Shown in pieces: positions 1-9,499 of a stretch of DNA of 64,000 bases (position 1 is its first letter; each line of letters begins with the position of its first letter). This DNA is from Kluyvera intermedia (GTDB lineage Bacteria; Pseudomonadota; Gammaproteobacteria; Enterobacterales; Enterobacteriaceae): assembly GCF_034424175.1 (NCBI RefSeq), contig NZ_CP139986.1, positions 1-64,000 of the forward strand, given 5' to 3'. Below the pieces are notes generated by a model. The model saw only the letters and a program-made list of their open reading frames with translations. It searched no databases and was not told the DNA's origin. A program made the translations under genes and the position numbers.

Positions 1-1398
1 GTGTCACTTTCGCTTTGGCAGCAATGTCTTGCCCGATTGCAGGATGAGTTACCAGCCACAGAATTCAGCATGTGGATCCGCCCGTTGCAGGCGGAACTAA
101 GCGATAACACGCTGGCCCTGTACGCGCCAAATCGTTTTGTGCTCGATTGGGTGAGAGATAAATACCTCAATAACATCAATGGATTGCTGAATGATTTCTG
201 CGGTGCTGATGCCCCGCAACTGCGTTTTGAGGTTGGCACCAAACCGGTCACCCAGACCGTCAGAGAGACGGCAAACGTCAGCGCTCCGGCGCAGGCAGCA
301 CAGGTTTATGCACCGCGCGTTGCGCCGGCCCCACGCTCGGGTTGGGATAACGTTCCGGCCCCCGCAGAACATTCCTACCGTTCTAACGTCAACGTTAAGC
401 ATACCTTTGATAACTTCGTTGAAGGTAAATCAAACCAATTGGCTCGCGCGGCGGCGCGTCAGGTTGCGGATAACCCAGGCGGGGCGTATAACCCGCTGTT
501 TTTGTACGGTGGTACGGGTTTAGGTAAAACGCACCTGTTGCATGCTGTGGGCAACGGCATTATTGCCCGTAAACCCAATGCAAAAGTGGTGTATATGCAC
601 TCCGAGCGTTTTGTCCAGGACATGGTAAAAGCCCTGCAAAACAATGCGATCGAAGAGTTTAAACGCTACTACCGTTCCGTTGATGCCCTGCTTATCGATG
701 ACATCCAATTCTTCGCCAATAAAGAACGATCCCAGGAAGAGTTTTTCCACACCTTTAACGCCCTGCTGGAAGGTAATCAGCAGATCATCCTGACATCGGA
801 TCGCTATCCGAAAGAGATCAATGGTGTCGAAGATCGTCTGAAATCCCGCTTTGGTTGGGGTTTGACCGTGGCTATCGAACCGCCTGAGCTTGAGACCCGC
901 GTCGCTATCCTGATGAAAAAAGCTGACGAAAATGATATTCGTCTGCCAGGTGAGGTGGCGTTCTTTATTGCCAAGCGTCTACGCTCTAACGTGCGTGAAC
1001 TTGAAGGGGCGCTGAACCGCGTTATCGCCAATGCCAACTTTACCGGCCGGGCGATCACCATCGATTTCGTGCGTGAAGCGCTGCGCGATTTGTTAGCGCT
1101 GCAAGAAAAGCTGGTCACCATCGACAATATTCAAAAGACGGTGGCGGAGTATTACAAAATCAAAATTGCGGACTTGCTCTCCAAGCGACGTTCTCGCTCG
1201 GTGGCGCGTCCGCGCCAGATGGCGATGGCGTTGGCGAAAGAGCTCACCAACCACAGTCTGCCGGAGATTGGCGATGCGTTTGGTGGTCGTGACCATACCA
1301 CCGTGCTGCACGCCTGCCGTAAGATTGAGCAGCTGCGTGAAGAAAGCCACGATATCAAAGAAGACTTTTCCAATTTAATCAGAACATTGTCGTCGTGA
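1..1398 (+). CDS. dnaA: Chromosomal replication initiator protein DnaA
   Basis: Replication initiator ATPase that binds DnaA boxes at oriC and melts the origin. The 465-residue product is close to the usual enteric length (467 in E. coli). It shows domain I (about 1-85, self-association and helicase contact), a variable linker (about 86-130), an AAA+ core with Walker A GGTGLGKT at 170-177 and Walker B LLIDDIQF at 230-237, and a C-terminal DNA-binding domain with the signature GGRDHTTVLHA at 428-438. The GTG start is the usual one in enterics and coincides with base 1, so the autoregulated promoter lies outside the window. It is the first gene of dnaA-dnaN-recF; dnaN starts 4 nt after the stop. 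Confidence 0.99.
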   Translation: MSLSLWQQCLARLQDELPATEFSMWIRPLQAELSDNTLALYAPNRFVLDWVRDKYLNNINGLLNDFCGADAPQLRFEVGTKPVTQTVRETANVSAPAQAAQVYAPRVAPAPRSGWDNVPAPAEHSYRSNVNVKHTFDNFVEGKSNQLARAAARQVADNPGGAYNPLFLYGGTGLGKTHLLHAVGNGIIARKPNAKVVYMHSERFVQDMVKALQNNAIEEFKRYYRSVDALLIDDIQFFANKERSQEEFFHTFNALLEGNQQIILTSDRYPKEINGVEDRLKSRFGWGLTVAIEPPELETRVAILMKKADENDIRLPGEVAFFIAKRLRSNVRELEGALNRVIANANFTGRAITIDFVREALRDLLALQEKLVTIDNIQKTVAEYYKIKIADLLSKRRSRSVARPRQMAMALAKELTNHSLPEIGDAFGGRDHTTVLHACRKIEQLREESHDIKEDFSNLIRTLSS

Positions 1399-1402
1399 TC
1401 CT

Positions 1403-2503
1403 ATGAAATTTACCGTAGAACGTGAACATTTATTAAAACCGTTACAACAGGTGAGTGGCCCGCTTGGCGGGCGTCCGACATTGCCGATTCTGGGTAACCT
1501 GCTGTTGCAGGTGGCGGATGGCACGCTGTCGCTGACCGGTACCGATTTAGAAATGGAAATGGTAGCGCGTGTTACGCTGCTGCAACCGCATGAACCGGGC
1601 GCGACTACCGTCCCGGCGCGTAAATTCTTCGACATTTGTCGTGGCCTGCCGGATGGTGCGGAGATCGTTGTTCAGCTCGAAGGCGACCGCATGCTGGTGC
1701 GCTCTGGCCGCAGCCGCTTCTCGCTGTCCACGCTGCCTGCTGCTGACTTCCCGAACCTCGACGACTGGCAAAGCGACGTGGAATTCACGTTGCCGCAAGC
1801 GACGATGAAACGCCTGATTGAAGCCACCCAGTTCTCAATGGCGCATCAGGACGTTCGCTATTACTTAAACGGCATGCTGTTTGAAACCGAAGGTGAAGAA
1901 CTGCGTACCGTGGCAACCGATGGTCACCGTCTGGCGGTCTGCTCAATGCCGGTGGGACAATCTCTGCCAAGCCATTCGGTGATCGTGCCACGTAAAGGTG
2001 TGATTGAGCTGATGCGTATGCTCGACGGTGGTGATACACCGCTGCGCGTGCAGATTGGCAGCAATAATATCCGTGCCCACGTCGGTGACTTTATCTTCAC
2101 ATCGAAGCTTGTTGACGGTCGTTTCCCGGATTATCGCCGCGTGTTACCGAAAAATCCGGATAAACACCTCGAAGCCGGTTGCGATATCCTCAAGCAAGCA
2201 TTTGCCCGTGCGGCGATTCTCTCAAACGAGAAATTCCGTGGTGTGCGTCTGTTTGTGCGTGAAAACCAGATTAAAATCACCGCCAACAACCCGGAGCAGG
2301 AAGAAGCAGAAGAAATTCTGGACGTCTCCTACCCTGGCACCGAGCTGGAAATCGGCTTTAACGTGAGCTACGTGCTGGATGTGTTGAACGCGTTGAAGTG
2401 TGAAACCGTCCGCATTCTGCTGACTGATTCTGTCTCTAGCGTACAGATTGAAGATGCTGCCAGCCAAAGCGCGGCCTATGTTGTTATGCCAATGAGACTG
2501 TAA
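1403..2503 (+). CDS. dnaN: DNA polymerase III beta sliding clamp
   Basis: Ring-shaped processivity clamp that tethers DNA polymerase III and many repair factors to DNA; also the partner of Hda in inactivating DnaA-ATP. The product has 366 residues, the exact E. coli length, and is recognisable along its whole length as three repeated clamp domains (roughly 1-120, 121-245, 246-366), ending in the conserved tail YVVMPMRL. It lies 4 nt after dnaA, and its TAA stop overlaps the recF ATG by one base (TAATG), which suggests coupled translation. No truncation or frameshift is visible. Confidence 0.99.
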   Translation: MKFTVEREHLLKPLQQVSGPLGGRPTLPILGNLLLQVADGTLSLTGTDLEMEMVARVTLLQPHEPGATTVPARKFFDICRGLPDGAEIVVQLEGDRMLVRSGRSRFSLSTLPAADFPNLDDWQSDVEFTLPQATMKRLIEATQFSMAHQDVRYYLNGMLFETEGEELRTVATDGHRLAVCSMPVGQSLPSHSVIVPRKGVIELMRMLDGGDTPLRVQIGSNNIRAHVGDFIFTSKLVDGRFPDYRRVLPKNPDKHLEAGCDILKQAFARAAILSNEKFRGVRLFVRENQIKITANNPEQEEAEEILDVSYPGTELEIGFNVSYVLDVLNALKCETVRILLTDSVSSVQIEDAASQSAAYVVMPMRL

Positions 2504-3576
2504 TGTCGCTCACCCGCCTGTTGATCCGCGATTTTCGCAATATTGAAAACGCGGATCTCGCTTTATCCCCTGGCTTTAACTTCCTGGTTGGCGCCAACGG
2601 CAGTGGCAAAACCAGCGTACTGGAAGCCATTTACACGCTCGGCCATGGCCGGGCGTTTCGCAGTTTGCAGATTGGCCGTGTGATTCGCCACGAGCAGGAT
2701 GCGTTTGTGCTGCACGGTCGTTTGCAGGGTGAAACTCGCGAAACCGCCATCGGCCTGACCAAAGACAAGCTGGGTGACAGTAAAGTCCGAATCGACGGCA
2801 CCGACGGTCACAAAGTTGCTGAGCTGGCGCTACTGATGCCGATGCAGCTGATTACGCCTGAGGGGTTTACTTTACTCAACGGCGGCCCCAAATACAGAAG
2901 AGCCTTCCTTGATTGGGGATGCTTCCACAACGAAGCGGGATTCTTCACCGCCTGGAGCAACCTTAAGCGGTTGCTAAAACAGCGTAACGCCGCGCTACGT
3001 CAGGTAACCCGCTACGAACAGCTACGACCGTGGGATAAAGAACTTATCCCGTTGGCTGAGCAGATTAGCCGCTGGCGTGCTGAATACAGCACCGGTATTG
3101 CCGAAGATATGGCGGATACCTGCAAACAATTTCTCCCGGAGTTCTCCCTCGCTTTCTCCTTCCAGCGTGGCTGGGAAAAGGAAACCGACTATGCCGAAGT
3201 GCTAGAGAGAAGCTTCGAACGCGACCGTATGCTGACCTACACCGCACACGGTCCGCACAAGGCTGATTTCCGCATTCGCGCCGATGGCGCACCTGTGGAA
3301 GACACCTTATCGCGCGGGCAGTTAAAACTGCTGATGTGCGCACTACGTCTGGCGCAGGGTGAGTTTCTGACCCGCGAGAGCGGGCGGCGCTGCCTGTACC
3401 TGATAGATGATTTTGCCTCGGAACTTGATGATGCGCGGCGTGGCCTATTGGCCAGCCGTTTAAAAGCGACACAATCACAGGTTTTCGTCAGCGCAATTAG
3501 CGCTGAACACGTTATAGACATGTCCGATGAAAATTCGAAGATGTTTACCGTGGAAAAGGGTAAAATAACGGATTAA
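2503..3576 (+). CDS. recF: DNA replication and repair protein RecF
   Basis: SMC-like ATPase that, with RecO and RecR, loads RecA at single-strand gaps and stalled forks. The 357 residues match the family length. Walker A GANGSGKT is at 30-37, an ABC-type signature (LSRGQLKLL) lies in the C-terminal third, and Walker B LYLIDDF with the D-loop ASELD follows. The start codon overlaps the dnaN stop, so it is probably translated from the dnaN message. gyrB follows after 28 nt, the classic dnaN-recF-gyrB arrangement. Confidence 0.99.
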   Translation: MSLTRLLIRDFRNIENADLALSPGFNFLVGANGSGKTSVLEAIYTLGHGRAFRSLQIGRVIRHEQDAFVLHGRLQGETRETAIGLTKDKLGDSKVRIDGTDGHKVAELALLMPMQLITPEGFTLLNGGPKYRRAFLDWGCFHNEAGFFTAWSNLKRLLKQRNAALRQVTRYEQLRPWDKELIPLAEQISRWRAEYSTGIAEDMADTCKQFLPEFSLAFSFQRGWEKETDYAEVLERSFERDRMLTYTAHGPHKADFRIRADGAPVEDTLSRGQLKLLMCALRLAQGEFLTRESGRRCLYLIDDFASELDDARRGLLASRLKATQSQVFVSAISAEHVIDMSDENSKMFTVEKGKITD

Positions 3577-3604
3577 CCCAAGATTAAATGAGCGAGAAAC
3601 GTTG

Positions 3605-6019
3605 ATGTCGAATTCTTATGACTCCTCCAGTATCAAAGTCCTGAAAGGGCTGGATGCGGTGCGTAAGCGCCCGGGTATGTATATCGGTGACACGGATGAC
3701 GGCACCGGTCTGCACCACATGGTATTCGAGGTTGTGGATAACGCTATCGACGAAGCGCTCGCGGGTCACTGTAAAGACATCGTGGTGACGATTCACGCTG
3801 ACAACTCCGTGTCCGTGACCGATGATGGCCGTGGTATTCCAACCGGTATTCACCCGGAAGAAGGCGTTTCTGCGGCCGAAGTTATCATGACCGTTCTGCA
3901 CGCAGGCGGTAAATTTGATGATAACTCCTATAAAGTGTCCGGTGGTTTGCACGGCGTAGGTGTTTCGGTTGTTAACGCCCTGTCGCAGAAACTGGAATTG
4001 CTGATCCGCCGCGAAGGCAAAGTACATCAGCAAACTTATGTCCACGGTGTGCCACAGGCTCCGCTGGCGGTAACCGGTGAAACGGAAGCGACCGGTACAC
4101 AGGTGCGTTTCTGGCCAAGCCACGAAACCTTCACCAACGTAATCGAATTCGAATATGAGATTCTGGCAAAACGTCTGCGCGAGCTGTCATTCCTGAACTC
4201 CGGCGTTTCCATCCGTCTGCGCGATAAGCGTGACGGCAAAGAAGACCATTTCCACTATGAAGGTGGTATCAAGGCGTTTATTGAGTATCTCAATAAAAAT
4301 AAAACGCCTATTCACCCGAATATCTTCTACTTCTCCACCGAAAAAGACGGTATTGGCGTAGAAGTGGCGTTGCAGTGGAACGATGGTTTCCAGGAAAACA
4401 TCTACTGCTTCACCAACAACATTCCACAGCGTGATGGCGGTACTCACCTTGCAGGCTTCCGTGCGGCGATGACCCGTACGCTGAACGCTTACATGGACAA
4501 AGAAGGCTACAGCAAAAAAGCCAAAGTCAGCGCCACCGGTGATGATGCCCGTGAAGGCCTGATTGCCGTCGTTTCCGTAAAAGTACCGGATCCGAAATTC
4601 TCCTCTCAGACCAAAGACAAACTGGTCTCTTCTGAGGTGAAAACGGCGGTAGAACAGCAGATGAATGAACTGCTGAGCGAATACCTGCTGGAAAACCCGT
4701 CTGACGCCAAAATCGTCGTCGGAAAAATTATTGATGCAGCACGTGCCCGTGAAGCCGCACGTCGTGCGCGTGAAATGACTCGCCGTAAAGGCGCGCTGGA
4801 CTTAGCAGGCCTGCCGGGCAAACTGGCGGACTGTCAGGAACGCGACCCGGCCCACTCTGAACTGTACTTAGTGGAAGGGGACTCAGCGGGCGGCTCTGCA
4901 AAACAGGGGCGTAACCGTAAGAACCAGGCGATTCTGCCGCTGAAGGGTAAAATCCTTAACGTTGAGAAAGCGCGCTTCGACAAGATGCTCGCTTCTCAGG
5001 AAGTTGCCACGCTGATTACCGCACTAGGCTGTGGTATTGGTCGTGACGAATACAACCCGGATAAACTGCGCTATCACAGCATCATCATCATGACCGATGC
5101 CGACGTTGATGGTTCACACATCCGTACGCTGCTGTTGACCTTCTTCTATCGTCAGATGCCAGAAATCGTTGAGCGTGGCCACGTCTACATCGCTCAGCCG
5201 CCGCTGTACAAAGTGAAGAAAGGCAAGCAGGAACAGTACATCAAAGATGATGAAGCGATGGATCAATACCAGATCTCTATCGCTCTTGATGGCGCAACCC
5301 TGCATACCAACGCCCATGCACCGGCACTGTCGGGTGAAGCGCTGGAAAAACTGGTTTCTGAGTACAACGGTACGCAGAAAATGATTGGCCGCATGGAGCG
5401 CCGCTATCCGCGTTCACTGCTCAAAGAGCTGGTCTATCAGCCAACGCTGACCGAAGCCGATCTGGTTGATGAAGCGAAAGTCACGGCCTGGGTTTCCCAG
5501 TTGGTAAACGTGCTGAATGAAAATGAAATGCACGGTAGCACCTGGAATAGCCTTGTCCGTAAAGATGCCGAGTTGAATCTGTTCGAACCGGTTATCCGTG
5601 TACGTACTCACGGTGTCGACACCGATTATCCACTGGATAACGAATTCATCACTGGTGGTGAATACCGCCGTCTTTGCACGCTGGGCGAGAAGCTGCGTGG
5701 CCTGATTGAAGACGATGCATTCATCGAACGTGGCGAACGCCGTCAGCCGGTTGCCAGCTTCGAACAAGCGCTGGAGTGGCTGGTGAAAGAATCTCGTCGT
5801 GGCCTCTCCATTCAGCGTTATAAAGGTCTGGGCGAAATGAACCCGGATCAGCTGTGGGAAACCACTATGGACCCAGACAGCCGTCGCATGCTGCGTGTGA
5901 CCGTTAAAGATGCGATTGCTGCTGACCAGCTGTTCACCACCCTGATGGGCGATGCCGTTGAACCGCGTCGTGCGTTTATCGAAGAGAATGCCTTGAAAGC
6001 GGCGAACATCGATATCTAA
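3605..6019 (+). CDS. gyrB: DNA gyrase subunit B
   Basis: ATPase subunit of the type II topoisomerase that introduces negative supercoils; works as GyrA2GyrB2 and is the target of novobiocin-type inhibitors. Starting at the ATG at 3605 gives 804 residues, the E. coli length; the TTG one codon upstream would add one residue and is less likely. The N-terminal GHKL ATPase carries EVVDNAIDEAL and the glycine-rich lid GGLHGVGVSVVNAL, followed by the transducer domain, the Toprim domain with VEGDSAGGS and DADVDGSH, the gammaproteobacterial insert and the conserved C-terminal tail with YKGLGEMNPDQLWET. A repeat element and a terminator follow the stop. Confidence 0.99.
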   Translation: MSNSYDSSSIKVLKGLDAVRKRPGMYIGDTDDGTGLHHMVFEVVDNAIDEALAGHCKDIVVTIHADNSVSVTDDGRGIPTGIHPEEGVSAAEVIMTVLHAGGKFDDNSYKVSGGLHGVGVSVVNALSQKLELLIRREGKVHQQTYVHGVPQAPLAVTGETEATGTQVRFWPSHETFTNVIEFEYEILAKRLRELSFLNSGVSIRLRDKRDGKEDHFHYEGGIKAFIEYLNKNKTPIHPNIFYFSTEKDGIGVEVALQWNDGFQENIYCFTNNIPQRDGGTHLAGFRAAMTRTLNAYMDKEGYSKKAKVSATGDDAREGLIAVVSVKVPDPKFSSQTKDKLVSSEVKTAVEQQMNELLSEYLLENPSDAKIVVGKIIDAARAREAARRAREMTRRKGALDLAGLPGKLADCQERDPAHSELYLVEGDSAGGSAKQGRNRKNQAILPLKGKILNVEKARFDKMLASQEVATLITALGCGIGRDEYNPDKLRYHSIIIMTDADVDGSHIRTLLLTFFYRQMPEIVERGHVYIAQPPLYKVKKGKQEQYIKDDEAMDQYQISIALDGATLHTNAHAPALSGEALEKLVSEYNGTQKMIGRMERRYPRSLLKELVYQPTLTEADLVDEAKVTAWVSQLVNVLNENEMHGSTWNSLVRKDAELNLFEPVIRVRTHGVDTDYPLDNEFITGGEYRRLCTLGEKLRGLIEDDAFIERGERRQPVASFEQALEWLVKESRRGLSIQRYKGLGEMNPDQLWETTMDPDSRRMLRVTVKDAIAADQLFTTLMGDAVEPRRAFIEENALKAANIDI

Positions 6020-6021
6020 AC

Positions 6022-6085
6022 TGTAGGCCGGATAAGGCGTTTACGCCGCCATCCGGCAGCCTGGTAGCGCTACGCTTATCAGGAC
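6022..6085. repeat. REP/BIME-type palindromic repeat after gyrB
   Basis: Classic enteric REP sequence: GCCGGATAAGGCG, TTTACGCCGCCATCCGGC and a second, degenerate copy near 6066-6082. It can form a stable hairpin and lies between the gyrB stop and the terminator. REP units are usual gyrase or integration-host-factor contact sites and mRNA-stabilising elements; here that is inferred from the family only. Confidence 0.85.
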
Positions 6086-6094
6086 AACAGATAA

Positions 6095-6125
6095 AAACGT
6101 CTGAATTTTTTCAGGCGTTTTTTTA
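6095..6125 (+). terminator. Rho-independent terminator after gyrB
   Basis: Stem AAACGTCTGA / TCAGGCGTTT (one G-U pair in RNA) with an ATTTTT loop, followed by a run of T residues. It closes the dnaA-dnaN-recF-gyrB transcription unit ahead of yidB. Confidence 0.85.
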
Positions 6126-6188
6126 TGTCCGTCATCCGCGAACTATACTTCACCCTGTCTATTGTTAACGCATGACTTGAGGTGAAGT

Positions 6189-6590
6189 ATGGGATTTTTC
6201 GATGATGTAGTCGGTTCATTGCTACAGGGTGATTCGGGGAAGTATCAGGCCATCCTGACGTGGGTCAATGATCAAGGCGGCGTTCAGGCTCTGTTAGAGA
6301 AGCTGAAAAACGGGGGATTAGGCGATATCGTTTCATCCTGGATCAGCAATCAACACAATAACCAATCGGTTAGTGCCGACCAGATTGAGTCTGCGCTAGG
6401 CACACCCGCGGTAGCCGATCTCGGTGCGAAGCTCGGTACCGATGCCAGTTCGGCCTCGTCTTTGCTGGCAGACTATCTTCCAAGGATTATTGATGCGCTT
6501 TCGCCGAAGGGTGAGGTTGACTCACAGGCGCACACTGACCTGATTTCAGCCGGTATGAATCTGCTCAAAGGCGGCAAGCCATTTGGCTGA
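6189..6590 (+). CDS. yidB: DUF937 family protein YidB
   Basis: Conserved enteric protein of unknown function (133 residues; E. coli YidB has 132). It begins MGFFDDVVGSLLQGDSGKYQ and belongs to the DUF937 family: short helical proteins rich in Gly, Ser, Ala and Asp with no catalytic motif I can recognise. No signal peptide or membrane segment is visible, so it is probably cytoplasmic. The ATG follows a good ribosome-binding site (GAGGTGAAGT). It sits alone between the gyrB terminator and yidA, as in E. coli. Confidence 0.93.
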   Translation: MGFFDDVVGSLLQGDSGKYQAILTWVNDQGGVQALLEKLKNGGLGDIVSSWISNQHNNQSVSADQIESALGTPAVADLGAKLGTDASSASSLLADYLPRIIDALSPKGEVDSQAHTDLISAGMNLLKGGKPFG

Positions 6591-6711
6591 TCGACAAACA
6601 AAAGGGGAGCACGCATTATGCGATGTATCCCCGTTTAAACCGACCTTACCTGCTGTTTTTTGAGCTAAATCGAGTTAGCATGAGGACAGACTCATCTAAC
6701 CTGGGGATCTC

Positions 6712-7524
6712 ATGGCTATTAAACTGATTGCAATCGACATGGACGGAACATTGCTGTTGCCGGACCACACTATTTCTCCTGCGGTAAAAAATGCACTCGC
6801 CGCCGCGCGTGCAAAAGGAGTTAACGTGGTTCTGACCACCGGGCGTCCCTACGCTGGCGTGCATAGCTACTTAAAAGAGCTGGGTATGGAGCAACCGGGG
6901 GATTATTGCATCACCTACAACGGTGCGCTGGTGCAGAAAGCAGGTGATGGCAGCACGGTCGCACAGACGGCGCTGAACTATGACGACTACCGCTTCCTGG
7001 AAGAGCTGTCTCGTAAAGTCGGTTCTCATTTCCACGCGCTGGATCGCAATACGCTGTACACCGCTAACCGTGATATCAGTTACTACACGGTGCATGAATC
7101 CTTTGTGGCGACCATTCCGCTGGTGTTCTGCGAAGCCGAAAAAATGGATCCGAAGACTGAGTTCCTCAAGGTCATGATGATTGATGAACCTGCTATCCTC
7201 GATAAAGCGATTGCCCGCATCCCCGCTGAAGTGAAAGAGAAATATACCGTGCTCAAAAGCTCGCCGTATTTCCTCGAGATCCTCGACAAGCGCGTAAACA
7301 AAGGCACTGGTGTGAAATCGCTGGCTGACGTGCTGGGTATCAAACAAGAAGAAATCATGGCGATTGGCGATCAGGAAAATGACATTGCGATGATTGAGTA
7401 TGCAGGTGTCGGTGTCGCGATGGACAACGCTATTCCTGCAGTGAAAGAGGCGGCAAACTTCGTCACCAAATCAAACCTCGAAGATGGTGTGGCCTGGGCG
7501 ATTGAGAAGTACGTACTTTCCTGA
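6712..7524 (+). CDS. yidA: HAD-superfamily sugar phosphatase YidA
   Basis: Cytoplasmic Mg2+-dependent phosphatase of the haloacid dehalogenase superfamily (Cof-like, subclass IIB). E. coli YidA hydrolyses small sugar phosphates such as alpha-glucose-1-phosphate and erythrose-4-phosphate; the exact in-cell substrate is uncertain. Motif I is IAIDMDGTLL, with the nucleophile Asp9 and the acid/base Asp11; motif II is LTTGRP; the motif III lysine lies in NKGTGVKSL and motif IV is GDQENDIAMI. The length, 270 residues, equals E. coli. It is monocistronic: 121 nt after yidB and followed by a terminator. Confidence 0.97.
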   Translation: MAIKLIAIDMDGTLLLPDHTISPAVKNALAAARAKGVNVVLTTGRPYAGVHSYLKELGMEQPGDYCITYNGALVQKAGDGSTVAQTALNYDDYRFLEELSRKVGSHFHALDRNTLYTANRDISYYTVHESFVATIPLVFCEAEKMDPKTEFLKVMMIDEPAILDKAIARIPAEVKEKYTVLKSSPYFLEILDKRVNKGTGVKSLADVLGIKQEEIMAIGDQENDIAMIEYAGVGVAMDNAIPAVKEAANFVTKSNLEDGVAWAIEKYVLS

Positions 7525-7532
7525 TATTCCCC

Positions 7533-7560
7533 AATGCCCGGTTAAAGCCGGGCATTCTAC
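7533..7560 (+). terminator. Terminator-like hairpin after yidA
   Basis: Perfect stem AATGCCCGG / CCGGGCATT with a short TTAAAG loop, followed by a T/C-rich stretch rather than a pure T run. Position and strength fit termination of yidA. Confidence 0.65.
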
Positions 7561-7628
7561 TTAAACCCTTATGGGTTAACCTCTGCACATGGTAAAAGTA
7601 TGCGGTACCTTTTGACCGGAACTCTGCC

Positions 7629-8855
7629 ATGAAACAAGTCACTTTCTCCCCCCGCAACCACCAATTAACGAATACCCGCACCTGGACGCCGGACAGCCAG
7701 TGGCTGGTTTTTGATGTTCGTCCCTCTGGTGCCTCGTTTACCGGCGATTCCATTGAGCGCGTAAACGTTCACAGCGGTGAGGTGGAGGTGATTTATCAGG
7801 CGCGCGAAGGTGCGCATGTTGGTGTGGTGACGGTGCATCCCTTTGCCGACCAGTACGTGTTCATCCACGGCCCGGAAAACCCGGATGCGCAATGGCAGTA
7901 TGATTTCCACCATCGTCGTGGTGTCGTGACCACGCTCGCTGAAACCCGCAATCTTGATGCAATGGATATTACTGAGCCTTACACCCCCGGCGCGCTGCGC
8001 GGTGGCAGCCACGTCCACGTCTACAGCCCGTGTGGACAGTACGTGAGTTTTACCTATAACGACCACGTGATGCATGAATACGACCCGGCACTGGATCTGC
8101 GCAATGTCGGCGTTGCCGCGCCGTATGGGCCGGTGTTGCCGCGCGGACAGCATCCTCGTGAATATAGCGGCAGCCACTGGTGCGTATTGGTCAGTCAGAC
8201 TACCGCCCAGCCTCAACCTGGTAGTGACGACATCAACCGTGCTTATGAAGAGGGTTGGGTGAGCTCACAGGCGCTGACGTTTATTGGCGATACCGTTTCT
8301 CTATCCGGTGAAAAGGTGCCTGAGCTGTTTTTGGTGGAACTTCCGCGCACGGAGTCGGCCTGGAAACAGGCGGGCGATGCGCCGCTGGCGGGGACAGACA
8401 CCACTCTGCCTGCGCCGCCAATGGGCGTATGCCAGCGCCGTTTAACCTTCACCCACCAACGGGCGTATCCAGGGCTTGTGAATGTGCCGCGCCATTGGGT
8501 GCGCTGCAATCCACAGGGGACGAAAATTGCCATACTGATGCGAGATGACAACGGTATCGTCCAGTTATGGTTAGTGTCGCCGCAGGGCGGTGAGCCGCAG
8601 CAGTTGACGCATAACACATCAGATATTCAGTCGGCATTCAACTGGCATCCGTCAGGAAACTGGCTGGGCTTTGTGCTGGAAGAACGTATTGCGATTTGTG
8701 CGGCAGACAGTGGGGCGGTGACGTTTTTAACGAACGATCATGCTAATCCACCATCGGCAGATGCAGTGGTCTTCTCACCCGATGGACACACAATAGCCTG
8801 GATGGAGGAGACAGCCGGTTATCGCCAGCTGTGGACGACGGAGACCGGCCATTAA
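7629..8855 (+). CDS. yidR: DUF3748 beta-propeller-like protein YidR
   Basis: Conserved enteric protein of unknown function, 408 residues (E. coli YidR 415). The sequence is rich in short repeats around WTPDSQWLVF, SPCGQYVSFTY, NPQGTKIAILM, HPSGNWLGFVL and SPDGHTIAWM, typical of TolB/WD40-like beta-propeller blades with an S/H-P-x-G turn. No signal peptide is evident (it starts MKQVTFSPRNHQL), so a cytoplasmic location is likely. It converges on yidQ with a single base between the two stop codons. No enzymatic motif is recognised; a binding or scaffold role is only a guess from the fold. Confidence 0.93.
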   Translation: MKQVTFSPRNHQLTNTRTWTPDSQWLVFDVRPSGASFTGDSIERVNVHSGEVEVIYQAREGAHVGVVTVHPFADQYVFIHGPENPDAQWQYDFHHRRGVVTTLAETRNLDAMDITEPYTPGALRGGSHVHVYSPCGQYVSFTYNDHVMHEYDPALDLRNVGVAAPYGPVLPRGQHPREYSGSHWCVLVSQTTAQPQPGSDDINRAYEEGWVSSQALTFIGDTVSLSGEKVPELFLVELPRTESAWKQAGDAPLAGTDTTLPAPPMGVCQRRLTFTHQRAYPGLVNVPRHWVRCNPQGTKIAILMRDDNGIVQLWLVSPQGGEPQQLTHNTSDIQSAFNWHPSGNWLGFVLEERIAICAADSGAVTFLTNDHANPPSADAVVFSPDGHTIAWMEETAGYRQLWTTETGH

Positions 8856-8856
8856 T

Positions 8857-9189
8857 TTATGGGGCGGACATGGCGGCAGGCGGTATAACCGCGTTAGTCG
8901 CCAGTGTTTCCTGCTCGCTCTTTTCGACTCGTGAACGTACAGAGCTGTCTTTGCGGAATAAATCCCACGGCAACAAAACCGTATCCATCACGGCGGTAAA
9001 AGGCATATCCAGGGCGATCAGTGATTTGGTCGCCCAGCCATTCTCATCATCACTCAGCATTTCTGTACTGGCGCGCGTACCAGGATAAGTTCCTTCTTTG
9101 CCGCCCGTATGTGACATTACGCTGGAACATCCTCCCGATAAGAAGATCCCCCCAACCAGCGCCGTTTTAATCAGAATATTTTTCATCAT
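8857..9189 (-). CDS. yidQ: YidQ family outer-membrane lipoprotein (DUF1375)
   Basis: Small predicted lipoprotein, 110 residues from the ATG at 9189, the E. coli YidQ length. A longer frame extends upstream to 9294, but that extension lacks a signal, whereas from 9189 the protein begins MMKNILIKTALVGGIFLSGG followed by Cys, a clear lipobox. The mature part starts CSSVMSHTGGKEGTYPGTRA and keeps the family core DMPFTAVMDTVLLPWDLFRK. Residue +2 after the Cys is Ser, which favours outer-membrane sorting by the Lol rule. Function unknown. Its stop lies one base from that of yidR (convergent). Confidence 0.9.
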   Translation of the reverse strand: MMKNILIKTALVGGIFLSGGCSSVMSHTGGKEGTYPGTRASTEMLSDDENGWATKSLIALDMPFTAVMDTVLLPWDLFRKDSSVRSRVEKSEQETLATNAVIPPAAMSAP

Positions 9190-9364
9190 GAGCTCTTCAT
9201 TGTTATGAGCATAAAAAAGCTCGTCACCCGGGTTATAGCCACCCGTTGCCAAAATAGAAAGTCCCGGCTTACCGCTCTGTGGCGGCTGTCGCACTTTGAC
9301 CTTTTGTGCTCTGACCCAGTGTAAGCCTTATCAGAGAAAGTGCAAAAAAAGTCAGACACGAGGA

Positions 9365-9395
9365 CTTGAAAAAGGTTCTTTCTCCCTCATTTTAT
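9365..9395 (+). promoter_or_regulatory. Sigma-32 heat-shock promoter of ibpA
   Basis: The -35 element CTTGAAA (9365-9371) and the -10-like element CCCTCATTTTAT (9384-9395) match the sigma-32 pattern CTTGAAA - about 12-14 bases - CCCCATnT. It lies about 100 nt upstream of the ibpA start. ibpAB of E. coli is a well-known sigma-32 operon. Confidence 0.88.
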
Positions 9396-9424
9396 AGGTG
9401 TAGCCAAAGAGAACACGCCTGCGG

Positions 9425-9499
9425 GGTGTTCGGGCCTCAATGACCTGTCCATGATGGAAGGTTTTAAATTTCTCGCTGATTTTCAGGAGCTATTTGATT
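9425..9499 (+). ncRNA. ROSE-type RNA thermometer in the ibpA leader
   Basis: The leader just before ibpA carries the ROSE signature. CUC (9472-9474), a bulged G (9475) and CUG (9476-9478) can pair with CAGGAG (9484-9489) across a five-base loop, sealing the Shine-Dalgarno sequence AGGAG. ROSE elements melt at heat-shock temperature and open the ribosome site. The rest of the 310-bp yidQ-ibpA gap holds the sigma-32 promoter; I see no gene in it. Confidence 0.88.

Noticed and set aside
3602..3604. TTG as the gyrB start
   Set aside because: It would add one Met before the conserved MSNSYDSSSIKVLKG; the ATG at 3605 matches the known N-terminus.
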